This document shows, one piece after another, positions 26,237 to 35,183 of a stretch of 64,000 nt of DNA (the stretch's first letter is position 1; each line of letters starts with the position of its first letter). Both the position numbers and the translations under genes were made by a program. The notes below the pieces were generated by a model. It saw only the letters and a list, made by a program, of their open reading frames with translations. It made no database searches and was not told the DNA's origin. Origin of the DNA: CAVPTL01 sp963708725 (GTDB lineage: Bacteria; Actinomycetota; Thermoleophilia; Gaiellales; JAICJC01); NCBI GenBank assembly GCA_963708725.1, contig CAVPTL010000014.1:434001-498000 (forward strand). Reading direction: 5' to 3'.

Positions 26237-27439
26237 GTGTACTTCCCGCAGGATGAGTACGAGGCCCGATGGGCCAGCGTGTACGCGGAGATGCAGCGTC
26301 GTGGCTATGCCACCGCCGTGATCTGGCAGCGCACGGGCGGCGGCTACGACCGCGCCGGCAACGTCTGGTATCTCGCCAACTACGCCTCGCACAACATCGG
26401 TCAGGAGCAGTCGGAGTTTGGGGTGGGCCAGGCGTTTGCCGCGCTTGTTCTCCACGCCGGCAACGAGCCCGAACTGCACGTGCTACGGGCCGACTACTCG
26501 GAGTTCGAGTCGATCGAGCGGCGCCACCTTGCGATAGAGAAAATCGTGAGCCACCCCGACAACCTGGCCGTTGGGTTGGCCGCCGATCTCACCCGGCGCG
26601 GAATCGAGGGCCGGGTCGCCTACGTCGGAGACGACTTCCTGCCAGCCCAGATGTACCGGCCGCTTCTGGCCGGATCCCCGGGTATCGAGTGGGTGCCGGA
26701 GGAGGATCTGATGTATCGCCTTCAGAGCCACGCGTCACCGCGCGAACAGGAGCTCTACCGCGAGATCGGCGACGTCTCCTCTCGGGCGCTCACAGCGTTC
26801 ATGAACGGTTTGGTACGCGGCGACCGGCAGTGTGACGCCGCCGCCGAGGCCGGCAAGATCGTGCTCGCGGCCGGCGGCGGTATTCAGCGGCTCGGATGTC
26901 ACACGGGACCACGCGGCGACCACGCGGCTTGGGACTACCCGCTGTACGGCTACTCACGCGAAGCCGCGAAACCCGGGGAGGTCGTCCGGGCGTGGGTGGT
27001 CGGCCCGATACTCGAGGGCTACTGGGTCGACCCCGGTCGCACCTCGGTGTGTGGGCTCGATCCCACCTCGGCACAACGCGCTTTGATCGACGAAGCGGTC
27101 ACGACCGTCAACCGCATCACCGATGAAGTCCGGCCCGGCCGTACCCCGCGCGAGGTGGGAGCGATGATCGATGCCACAACCGACCGTAGCGACCTCGGCA
27201 TCTACGGCCACGGCCTCTCGACGTTCTGGCTCGGTCCGCTGATCCCGGCGAAGCCGTTCGAGCCGGAACCGGGTGACACCTTGTTCGACTCCGACGAGCC
27301 GTTTCGTGAGGGTCAGATTTTCACGTCCGAGACGTTCATCAGCGAACCCGGCGTCGGCACGGCCGGCTTCGAAGACATCTTCATCGTCCGCGAAGGCGGA
27401 AACGAACTCTTGACCACAACCCCCCAGCTGTTCTGGTAA
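26237..27439 (+). CDS. M24-family (Xaa-Pro peptidase/creatinase-like) protein
   Basis: A 400-residue pita-bread-fold protein. The C-terminal domain carries GYWVDPGRTSVCG, GHGLSTFWLGPLIP, ETFISEPGVGTAG and FEDIFIV, which match the second Asp, the His and the two Glu of the M24 dimetal site. The first Asp, normally in a DLG segment eleven residues earlier, is replaced by Val (AWVVGPILEGYWVD). Loss of one ligand argues against a normal two-metal aminopeptidase and for a creatinase-like C-N hydrolase or a one-metal enzyme. GTG at 26237 has GGGAG 6 bases upstream. It heads the plus operon. Confidence 0.85.
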   Translation: MYFPQDEYEARWASVYAEMQRRGYATAVIWQRTGGGYDRAGNVWYLANYASHNIGQEQSEFGVGQAFAALVLHAGNEPELHVLRADYSEFESIERRHLAIEKIVSHPDNLAVGLAADLTRRGIEGRVAYVGDDFLPAQMYRPLLAGSPGIEWVPEEDLMYRLQSHASPREQELYREIGDVSSRALTAFMNGLVRGDRQCDAAAEAGKIVLAAGGGIQRLGCHTGPRGDHAAWDYPLYGYSREAAKPGEVVRAWVVGPILEGYWVDPGRTSVCGLDPTSAQRALIDEAVTTVNRITDEVRPGRTPREVGAMIDATTDRSDLGIYGHGLSTFWLGPLIPAKPFEPEPGDTLFDSDEPFREGQIFTSETFISEPGVGTAGFEDIFIVREGGNELLTTTPQLFW

Positions 27440-27455
27440 CCCGAGGAGAACCCAC

Positions 27456-28274
27456 ATGCCCACCATCACAACCGACGACACTGTCACCCACTACGCCCAG
27501 TCGGGTGAGGGGCCCGACATCGTGTGGATCTGCGGCGGGGGCGGCGTGCCCGAGCGCACCTGGATTCAGTACCAGCTCCCGTCCTTCGGCGATTTCCGCA
27601 ACACGGTCTACCACAACCGCGGCGTGGGCCAGACAGAGTGCTCGCAGGATCTGCCGTGGACGATGGAGGACTTTGCGCGAGACGCGGCCAGCCTGATCGA
27701 ACAGGTCTGCGATCCCCCGGTGATCGTGGTCGGCAAGTCGATGGGCGCCTTGACCGCGACCCAGCTCGCGCTTGACCGGCCCGACCTGGTGCGGCTCGCG
27801 ATCCCCATGGGCACGCTCGGGAAGAGCACCGGCTGGGTGCATGACTACATGCGAGCCGAGATCGACTATCGCAAGCAAGGTGGCTCACTCACGGGCCTCA
27901 TGGGCGTGTGCCACTATGCGGCGATGCTGCATCCCGCCGACGAGCTGGGCGACGACGAGACGTGGGAGGTACTGAAGGCGTCGTACTCAAATTTCGAAGG
28001 TGACAATGAGAAGTCGCTGATCGGCCAGTGGGATGCCTGCGATACGTTTGACGTCATCGACCGCCTGCCCGGATGCACCGTGCCGTTGCACGTGGTCGGG
28101 TTCGCCGAGGACGTGCAGGCGCCACCGCAGTACGGCAAGCGGGTGGCAGACGTAGCGCCGACCGGTGTGTTCCATCTGCTCGAAGGCCACGGGCACTGCT
28201 CGCTCTGGTCACCGATGCGAGCGGACGAGGCCAACGCCACCATCCGCGAGATCATCGACTCGCTGCCCGGCTGA
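27456..28274 (+). CDS. alpha/beta-hydrolase (MhpC-like)
   Basis: A 272-residue alpha/beta-hydrolase. The oxyanion loop is CGGGGVPERTW, the nucleophile elbow is VVGKSMGALTA with Ser, the acid is likely Asp in GFAEDVQAP and the His is in LEGHGHCSLWSP. The ATG has GAGGAG 8 bases upstream. It sits between the M24-like gene and the transporter genes, and only 4 bases separate it from the first permease. It probably acts on the same imported compound or its breakdown product. Confidence 0.9.
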   Translation: MPTITTDDTVTHYAQSGEGPDIVWICGGGGVPERTWIQYQLPSFGDFRNTVYHNRGVGQTECSQDLPWTMEDFARDAASLIEQVCDPPVIVVGKSMGALTATQLALDRPDLVRLAIPMGTLGKSTGWVHDYMRAEIDYRKQGGSLTGLMGVCHYAAMLHPADELGDDETWEVLKASYSNFEGDNEKSLIGQWDACDTFDVIDRLPGCTVPLHVVGFAEDVQAPPQYGKRVADVAPTGVFHLLEGHGHCSLWSPMRADEANATIREIIDSLPG

Positions 28275-28278
28275 CGCT

Positions 28279-29235
28279 GTGGGCCGCTACCTGCTCCGCC
28301 GGTTAGTGGTCGCATTTCTGACGATTCTCGTCGTGATGGCGGCGCTCGCACTGCTGAGCGCGTCCACCCCGGGCGAGCCGGCGCGGGCCATGCTGGGCCC
28401 GCGCGCCACCCCACAGCTGATTGCACAGGTGCGCGTCGCGATGCACCTGAACGACTCGGTTCCGGAGCAGGTGTGGATCTTCATGCGCGATGCGGCCACG
28501 GGTAACCTCGGCACCGATTACATCAACGGCATCCCGGTCTGGGATCTCGTGCGTGACTCACTGCTCAGCACCGTGGTGCTGGCGCTCACCAGTCTCGCCC
28601 TCGCGATCGCACTGGGAGTTCCGCTGGGCGTGTTGGCGGCAGCCCGGCCGGGCAGCCTGCTCGACCGGGTGCTGGGCTTTTTCTCGGTGTCACTGGTGTC
28701 CGTGCCACCGTTCGTGATCGCGCTGCTCTTCGTCCTTCTGTTCTCGGTCCGGCTCGGCTGGCTACCGGCGAGCGGCGACGGCAGCGCCGGTGACCCAGCG
28801 AGTTACCTCGAGCACCTGGTGATGCCGGCGATCGCGCTGGCAGCCGGGTGGGTCGGATATCTGGCGCGGCTCGTTCGCGCCAGCATGCTCGAGGAACTTG
28901 CGGCGCCCTATGTCCGTACCGCCCGGGCATTCGGTCTGCGGGATCGGCTCATCCTGTATCGCTACGCGTTGCGGAATGCCCTGATCCCCGTGGTAGCCGT
29001 GCTCGGCATCGCGCTCGGCACCCTCTTCGGCGGCGCGGTGATCGTCGAGTTCATCTTCAACCGGCCGGGCCTCGGGCGATTGATGCTCGAGGCCATCGAC
29101 CAGCGCGACTACATCGTCGTGCGAGGAGGCGCGTTCGTGATCGCGCTGCTCTTCATCCTCTCGAACCTGCTCGCCGACCTGGCCTATCGGTTCCTGGATC
29201 CCCGCATCGATCTCACCGGGTCGGGGTCGAAATGA
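28279..29235 (+). CDS. ABC transporter permease, DppB/OppB type
   Basis: A 318-residue inner-membrane permease with about six helices. MGRYLLRRLVVAFLTILVV is the typical DppB N-terminus, and the EAA loop reads EELAAPYVRTARAFGLRDRLILYRYALRNALIP. The GTG at 28279 follows the hydrolase stop by 4 bases; the open frame upstream is a shadow of that gene. The 3' end overlaps the next permease start (ATGA). Part of a peptide/opine-type importer whose substrate is unknown. Confidence 0.93.
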   Translation: MGRYLLRRLVVAFLTILVVMAALALLSASTPGEPARAMLGPRATPQLIAQVRVAMHLNDSVPEQVWIFMRDAATGNLGTDYINGIPVWDLVRDSLLSTVVLALTSLALAIALGVPLGVLAAARPGSLLDRVLGFFSVSLVSVPPFVIALLFVLLFSVRLGWLPASGDGSAGDPASYLEHLVMPAIALAAGWVGYLARLVRASMLEELAAPYVRTARAFGLRDRLILYRYALRNALIPVVAVLGIALGTLFGGAVIVEFIFNRPGLGRLMLEAIDQRDYIVVRGGAFVIALLFILSNLLADLAYRFLDPRIDLTGSGSK

Positions 29236-30146
29236 GCGTGGCAATCGGCCAGGCTCCGATTGCGACTGTCCCCAGCAAGCGGGGACGGCGAGCACGCGAG
29301 GTCGCGCGCAGGCCGGCAGGCATATTCGGCCTCAGTGTCACGCTGCTCGTCATCGTCGCCGTCCTGTTCGCGCCGCTGATCACGCCGTACTCACCCAACG
29401 CCCAGGATATCGCCCAGCGGTTTGCTGGCCCTTCGAGTTCGCACCTGCTTGGCACCGATGACCTCGGCCGCGACCTCTTCTCGCGCCTGATCTACGGCTG
29501 CCGGGTGGCATTCTCGATCGCGCTGCCGGCCGTGGGAATCGCACTCGTCCTGGGGCTGATCCTCGGCGTGATCGCCGGGTGGTTCGGCCGGCTGCTCGAC
29601 TCGACGCTGATCATCGTCACCGACGCCCTTCTGGCGTTTCCGGCGGTCGTGCTCGCACTCGCCGTGATCGCGCTGTACGGCCCATCCACCCGCAACACGA
29701 TCATCCTGGTCGGCCTCGCATTCGTCCCGAACTACTTCCGCGTCACCCGCGCCCTGGTGCTCGCGGCACGCAGCGATGTGTACGTGGATGCCGAGCGGGC
29801 CCTGGGGGCGCGCACCACCCGGATCCTGGGCGTACACGTGCTGCCAAACATCCTGCCGCCCCTGTTCGTCCTGGTCGCGATGGATATCCCCGGCGCGATC
29901 GCGGTGGCCGCAGGGCTCTCGTTCCTCGGACTGGGCGTGCAACCGCCGACCGCGGACTGGGGCGTGATGCTGAACGAGGGCTTCCTGAACGTGTACGACT
30001 CCGCGTGGCCGCTGATCGTCCCGTGCGCCGCGCTGGTGCTCGTGACCCTCGGGTTCACCTTCCTCGGTGAGACGCTGCGCGATGTCTTCGATCCGCGCAT
30101 ATCCCGGACACAGCTTCCGATCGGCCGTCGCGGGAAGAAACGCTGA
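29232..30146 (+). CDS. ABC transporter permease, DppC/OppC type
   Basis: A 304-residue permease. The N-terminal OppC-N segment (PLITPYSPNAQDIAQRFAGPSSSHLLGTDDLGRDLFSRLIYG) is a family hallmark. The EAA loop reads DVYVDAERALGARTTRILGVHVLPNILPP. The start ATG overlaps the stop of the DppB-type gene by four bases. It pairs with that permease to form the membrane pore. Confidence 0.94.
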   Translation: MSVAIGQAPIATVPSKRGRRAREVARRPAGIFGLSVTLLVIVAVLFAPLITPYSPNAQDIAQRFAGPSSSHLLGTDDLGRDLFSRLIYGCRVAFSIALPAVGIALVLGLILGVIAGWFGRLLDSTLIIVTDALLAFPAVVLALAVIALYGPSTRNTIILVGLAFVPNYFRVTRALVLAARSDVYVDAERALGARTTRILGVHVLPNILPPLFVLVAMDIPGAIAVAAGLSFLGLGVQPPTADWGVMLNEGFLNVYDSAWPLIVPCAALVLVTLGFTFLGETLRDVFDPRISRTQLPIGRRGKKR

Positions 30147-30166
30147 TCGCTGCGCCGGTACTCCAA

Positions 30167-31153
30167 GTGAACGGCCTCGACGTCGTCTACCACGCGCCGC
30201 CCCTCGAGCTGCACGCGCTCCGCGATGTCACGGTTTCGGTCGCTCCGGGCGAGATCGTCGGAATCATCGGCGAGTCTGGTTGTGGCAAGTCGACGCTCGC
30301 CAACGCCGCGCTCGGGCTGCTCCCCGGAAACGCCGAGGTTCGCGCCGGAAGCGTGCTCCTGGAAGGCACCGACCTCGTGGATCTCGACGACGAGGGGCTG
30401 CGCCAGATCCGGGGCCGCCGGGTCGCGTTGATTCCCCAAGATCCCCTGCAGAGTCTCAACCCAACCCTCACCGTCGGACGTCAGATGGCGGACGCTGTGC
30501 TCGCTCACGCGGACCGCCGCGGGCGGGATAAACGGGAGCTCCAGCAGCGTATGGCGACCATGCTCGAACGTGTGGGGATCCCCGACGCGGCCGACCGTTT
30601 GGGACGCTACCCGCACGAGTTCTCCGGCGGAATGCGCCAGCGGATCCTGATCGCCACGGCGCTACTTCTGGGACCGCCGATGCTTGTCGCAGACGAGCCC
30701 ACCTCGGCGCTCGACGTGACGCTCGAGGCGCAGATCGTCGAGCTCCTGCGCGGACTGCGTGACGAGCGTGGCACAGCCATCATGTTCGTGAGCCACAACG
30801 TCGGCGTGGTCGCCCAGCTGGTCGACCGCGTGGTCGTGATGTATGCCGGCCGCGTGGTCGAATCCGCCAGCGTGGAGGCGTTCTTTGCCAACGCCCGCCA
30901 CCCCTATGCACAGGCGCTGCTGGAGGCCGTTCCGACCCACGAGCGCCGAAACCGGCGGTTAGCCACCATTCCTGGCCGGGTGCCCAGTCTCGCGTCCCTG
31001 CCCACTGGCTGCGCGTTTGCCGACCGCTGCCCACTGGTGGCGCCGGTCTGCCGCACGGTCGACCCACCGCCGGTCGTCGATGGCGCGTCGATCGTTCGCT
31101 GCCACGCCCGGGATTCCGAGGGCGTCTGGCGGCCATCGGCAGGAGCAGCATGA
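30167..31153 (+). CDS. ABC transporter ATP-binding protein, DppD/OppD type
   Basis: A 328-residue ATPase. Walker A is GESGCGKST, the signature FSGGMRQR, Walker B LLVADEPTSALD, and the C-terminal oligopeptide-type extension has PTGCAFADRCPL with a Cys cluster. The listed GTG start (30167) begins at NGLDVVYHAPP, but homologues usually have a few residues more. The in-frame upstream codons IAAPVLQ fit that pattern and could be reached only from a non-standard CTG at 30143. The true start is therefore uncertain. It overlaps the second ATPase by ATGA. Confidence 0.92.
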   Translation: MNGLDVVYHAPPLELHALRDVTVSVAPGEIVGIIGESGCGKSTLANAALGLLPGNAEVRAGSVLLEGTDLVDLDDEGLRQIRGRRVALIPQDPLQSLNPTLTVGRQMADAVLAHADRRGRDKRELQQRMATMLERVGIPDAADRLGRYPHEFSGGMRQRILIATALLLGPPMLVADEPTSALDVTLEAQIVELLRGLRDERGTAIMFVSHNVGVVAQLVDRVVVMYAGRVVESASVEAFFANARHPYAQALLEAVPTHERRNRRLATIPGRVPSLASLPTGCAFADRCPLVAPVCRTVDPPPVVDGASIVRCHARDSEGVWRPSAGAA

Positions 31154-32136
31154 GCGACGCCGCGGTCATCGACGCCCGCGATGTGCGCGTACAGTTTGGC
31201 GAGGGAGACGCCGCGCTGCAAGCCGTCAACGGAGTGTCGCTCGAGGTGGCGGAGGGCGAGATCCTCGGCCTGGTGGGTGAATCAGGGTCGGGAAAGACCA
31301 CGCTGGCCCGGGCGATCGCCGGTCTCCAGCCGACGGCCGGCGGCGAAGTGCGCGTCGAGGGCCACGCGGTGGGCGAGCTCCGCGGCGGCGATCTGCGCCG
31401 ACTGCGGCGACGGGTGCAGGTCATCTTCCAGGATCCCCACGCCAGCCTCAGCCCCCGCCTGCGCGTCGGATTTCTGGTGTGCGAGCCCTACACCATCCAC
31501 CGCGTGCCGAAAGGCGACCGAAAGCCCGCCGCAGAATTGCTTGACGCGGTCGGCCTCGCAGCCGAGATTGCCGACAAGTATCCCCATGAGCTCTCGGGCG
31601 GTCAGGCCCGCCGCGTCGGCATTGCCCGCGCGCTCGCACTCGAGCCGACGGTGCTTGTCGCGGATGAGCCGACCGCCGGGCTGGACGTATCGACTGCGGC
31701 GGGAGTACTCAACCTGATCTCCGACCTCCGAGAGAGCCGTAAGCTGACGATGCTTCTGATCACGCACGACCTCAACGTCGTAGGCGCCGTCGCCGACCGG
31801 ATCGGAGTGATGTATCTGGGGGAGCTGGTAGAACTCTCGGCCGCGGATGCGCTGTTCGAGATGCCACGCCACCCGTACACCCGCGCGCTGCTCGGGGCGA
31901 TTCCTCTACCCGACCCCACACGCCGAAGCGGCGGTTCGGTGCTGAAAGGCGAGATTCCGAGCCCGCACAACCCTCCGTCGGGCTGTCGGTTCCACACCCG
32001 CTGCCCTGAGGTGCATGACTCGCTCTGCACCACCGACGACCCTGTCCTCTCCGCGACCGACGTCGGCCTCGCCGCCTGCCACTGGTGGCGGGAGATTGCC
32101 AGCCTCGGGCAAAGCGCTCGCGACGGACACGTTTAG
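31150..32136 (+). CDS. ABC transporter ATP-binding protein, DppF/OppF type
   Basis: A 328-residue ATPase, partner of the DppD-type subunit. Walker A is GESGSGKTT, the signature LSGGQARR, Walker B VLVADEPTAGLD, and the C-terminal oligopeptide domain holds PPSGCRFHTRCPE. It is the last gene of the plus operon. The 3' end overlaps the convergent cyclase/AAA gene by 4 bases, each stop codon lying within the other gene's last codons. Confidence 0.94.
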   Translation: MSDAAVIDARDVRVQFGEGDAALQAVNGVSLEVAEGEILGLVGESGSGKTTLARAIAGLQPTAGGEVRVEGHAVGELRGGDLRRLRRRVQVIFQDPHASLSPRLRVGFLVCEPYTIHRVPKGDRKPAAELLDAVGLAAEIADKYPHELSGGQARRVGIARALALEPTVLVADEPTAGLDVSTAAGVLNLISDLRESRKLTMLLITHDLNVVGAVADRIGVMYLGELVELSAADALFEMPRHPYTRALLGAIPLPDPTRRSGGSVLKGEIPSPHNPPSGCRFHTRCPEVHDSLCTTDDPVLSATDVGLAACHWWREIASLGQSARDGHV

Positions 32137-35100
32137 CGCTGTCGTTCGGCGAGCGAATCGAGGAAGGATTGGGCGCGGGCGATGCCGCCTGCGAACTCCT
32201 TGGACCGATAGACCGCGAGGCTGACCCGAGCCTCCACCTCGGCGTGTTCACGCTCTCCGCAGGCCGACAACGTGCGTGCGAGCAGTAGCCGGGTCTCGCC
32301 GTTGAGGAGCGCCCAGTCGCCGGTCGCTGCGATGTGGGCGGCCTCACGGGCGGCGCCGAGCGCGTCGGCGGGGTCGCCAACTGCAAGCCGCGCCTCTGCC
32401 AGGAACACGCGCGCCCGCACCGGCGCCTCGTACTGGTCGTAATGGTCGGGCGTCGCCGCCAGCGCCTCCGCATCTTCGACAACACCCTCCAGGTCGCCAC
32501 AACGGATCCGAGCCAGGCCGAGCCGCGAGCGCGCGATCGAGATGGCCGAGTCGTCGCCACGCTGCTTCTGCTGGGCGACGACCTGGGGCAGCAGGTCGAC
32601 CGCCTCCTCGAATCGCTCGGCGGCCATCAGCATGATCGTGCGCACCCGGTTCAACCGCCACGCGGCGCGCCTGCCGATGTCCGCCTCGAGCTGCTCCGCG
32701 GTTTCTAACAACTGCCAGGCGCGGCTCTCCTGACCTCCAAGGAGCGCCACCTCGGCCTGACCCAGGATCAGTTCGCTTCTGGCCGTCGGGCGCACCCCCA
32801 GGTCGCCCATCAGCGCGTTCAGCAAGCCGTCCGCCTCGGAGGCCGGCATGGGGGACTCGACGATGCTGCCCCCAAGCACGGAGAGCGCCCACACGGTGTC
32901 CTCGTTGGCCGTGCGGGCCACGTCGAGGGCCCGCAGCGCTGAGCTGACTCCATCACCGGCGCGGCCCAGCGTCCACTCGCACTCCGCGCGCGTGCACAGC
33001 GCGGCCGCGAGTGCCCGCGGGTCGTCAAGCGACTCGAGCTCCTCCAGCACGGCGTTCGTCTGCTCCAGCGCGCCCGCGGCGTTCAGCTGTTGGACGATGC
33101 TGGCATCCTCCACCCCCAGCAACAGCACCCGAGCACGCAGCTCGAGCGCGCGCAGGCCGAGCGCCGCAGCGAGGTCGGTGCCGGCGGTCAGCAGCCGAAC
33201 GCTCTCGGACTTCGGCAGCAGGTTCCAACCCGCCGCGGCAAGTTCGACCATCGCCGCCGCCTGCATCGGACTCCTGTCGGGCAGCAGCTCGAGCGCCCGC
33301 TCGAGCAGCACCCGCGCGGTCTTGGGATCGCCCATCGCGTCGGCCCGGCGGCCGGCGCGGGCGAGCCGCACCCCCGCCTGCTCGCGCAGCTCGGCGGTTT
33401 CGAGGTCGTCCAGGCCAAGCTCTGAGCGCAGGGTGTAGGCGCGATCGAGGTTGGTGGCAACCAGTGCGTCGCTCGCACCGATGGCGTCGAGTTTCGTGGC
33501 CAGACGCAGATGAAGCTCGCTGCGCTCACGTTTCGAGATCAGGCCATAGGCCGCCTCCTGGAGCAGCGCGTGCGAAAACTGTTGACGCCCCGGCGAGGTC
33601 GGCTCGAACAGCTGGAGCTGGCCGAGAAGCGCGAGGTCGGCGTCGATCGGCCGTCCCACCAACGCCTCGACCACCTCGACGGGGAACTCGCGACCCACGA
33701 CCGCGGCGCCGGTTACGACCTCGCGTTCGGACGCCGGCAGGGCCTCCAACCGAGCGGTCAGCAGCACCTGGATCGAGCGTGGCAGAAGCCCTCCCGGCGC
33801 GGCGCTTTCCCCCACCAGAGCGGCAAGGTGCTCCGCGAACAACGGGTTGCCCTCAGCAGCCGAGATCACCTCGTCACGCCGCTCGGGCGAAAGCCCCGGG
33901 CTGGCGTTTGACAGAAGGTTGCGGGTCTCCGCATCGTCGAGCCGCTCCAGAACCACGGTGAACGCATTTGTGGCTCCGTGCCAGCCGGATCGGCGCTCGG
34001 CGAACTCCGGCCGCGCGGTGCACACGATCAGAAGCGACTGGCGCCGGACTCCGTCGAGCATCTGCTCGACGGTATCCAGCAAGAGATCATCGGCCCAGTG
34101 CACGTCCTCGAACACGATCGCCACCGGACCGGCGCCCGCCATCGTGCCGATCAGACGCGAGACCGCCCAGGCGACGTCGGGCGCCGCCGGGTCGGCCCTG
34201 GGGTCAATGCACGCGGCAACAGCCGCGGCGTCGGGGTCGCCAGGCATCCGCGCCGCGACCGCCTCCACCAGACTGCCCCCGTTACTGGCGGCATTTCGAG
34301 CGACCTCGAGGAGCGGCGCGAGCGCCGACACGCCACTCGCGGCTCGGCAATGACCGGTGAGCACCGTCAGCGGGCTTTGGAGCCGCCCCACCTCGGAGAC
34401 CAGCCGCGACTTCCCGATCCCTGGGGGTCCCAGCACCGTGACCAGATGCGGGCGCTGCACCGCCGCGGTGCGGGTGACCGCCAACCGCAACAGGTCGAGT
34501 TCGAAACGGCGCCCGACCATCGGAAGATCGAGCCGGCGGAGATGGCCCCCGGCGGCCGGGTCGATCGCGGACAGCCGCCACGCCACGAGCGGGTCACGCT
34601 TGCCCTTGGCGACGATCGGAGCCACCCGCTCGCCGCGCGCTGCATGCTCGATCAACGCCCACGTCGCCTCCCCGACGAGCACCTCACCCGGGCCTGCCGC
34701 GGATTCCAGACGAGCGGCCACGTTGACCGCGTCACCGACCATCAGCGACTCACCAGGCGTCGCGTCGCGGGCGAGCACATCTCCGGTGTTGACCCCGATC
34801 CGAGCCTCGATCTCGCCAAGCGCGCGCACCGCATCGCGCATCTCGAGCGCCGCCCGAGCCGCCCGAAGCGCATCGTCCTCGTGCACCACCGGGATCCCGA
34901 AAACCGCCACCAGGGCATCGCCGATCACCTTCTCGACGGTGCCACCGTGGCGCTCGACCGGGGCACGAATCGCAGCGTAGAACCGCGCCATCACCCCGCG
35001 CACGACCTCGGGATCCAGACGCTCGCCCAGCTCGGTCGAGCCCACCACGTCGCAGAACAGCACCGTCACCGTTTTTCGCACCTCGCGAGCCACGTCGGGC

Positions 35101-35183
35101 TCGGCGGTCAGCGGAGCGCCGCACGAGTTGCAGAATCGCGCCTCGTTCGGATTGGCGCGGCCACACTGGGCGCACGTGATCAT
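32133..35183 (-). CDS. adenylate/guanylate cyclase-domain protein with AAA ATPase and TPR-like C-terminus
   Basis: A 1016-residue multi-domain regulator. Residues 4-21 form a zinc ribbon (CAQC and CNSC). A class III cyclase domain follows, with VLFCDVVGSTEL and VIGDALVAVFG, which hold the two metal Asp, and NVAARLES. An AAA/STAND ATPase then has Walker A GPPGIGKSR and a VFEDVHWADD Walker B-like block. The last roughly 450 residues are helical repeats resembling TPR. The ATG at 35183 (MITCAQCG) was chosen because the zinc ribbon starts there. Such proteins are common in actinobacteria; the cyclase may be a signal sensor rather than an active enzyme. It overlaps the acetyltransferase upstream by ATGA. 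Confidence 0.9.
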   Translation of the reverse strand: MITCAQCGRANPNEARFCNSCGAPLTAEPDVAREVRKTVTVLFCDVVGSTELGERLDPEVVRGVMARFYAAIRAPVERHGGTVEKVIGDALVAVFGIPVVHEDDALRAARAALEMRDAVRALGEIEARIGVNTGDVLARDATPGESLMVGDAVNVAARLESAAGPGEVLVGEATWALIEHAARGERVAPIVAKGKRDPLVAWRLSAIDPAAGGHLRRLDLPMVGRRFELDLLRLAVTRTAAVQRPHLVTVLGPPGIGKSRLVSEVGRLQSPLTVLTGHCRAASGVSALAPLLEVARNAASNGGSLVEAVAARMPGDPDAAAVAACIDPRADPAAPDVAWAVSRLIGTMAGAGPVAIVFEDVHWADDLLLDTVEQMLDGVRRQSLLIVCTARPEFAERRSGWHGATNAFTVVLERLDDAETRNLLSNASPGLSPERRDEVISAAEGNPLFAEHLAALVGESAAPGGLLPRSIQVLLTARLEALPASEREVVTGAAVVGREFPVEVVEALVGRPIDADLALLGQLQLFEPTSPGRQQFSHALLQEAAYGLISKRERSELHLRLATKLDAIGASDALVATNLDRAYTLRSELGLDDLETAELREQAGVRLARAGRRADAMGDPKTARVLLERALELLPDRSPMQAAAMVELAAAGWNLLPKSESVRLLTAGTDLAAALGLRALELRARVLLLGVEDASIVQQLNAAGALEQTNAVLEELESLDDPRALAAALCTRAECEWTLGRAGDGVSSALRALDVARTANEDTVWALSVLGGSIVESPMPASEADGLLNALMGDLGVRPTARSELILGQAEVALLGGQESRAWQLLETAEQLEADIGRRAAWRLNRVRTIMLMAAERFEEAVDLLPQVVAQQKQRGDDSAISIARSRLGLARIRCGDLEGVVEDAEALAATPDHYDQYEAPVRARVFLAEARLAVGDPADALGAAREAAHIAATGDWALLNGETRLLLARTLSACGEREHAEVEARVSLAVYRSKEFAGGIARAQSFLDSLAERQR

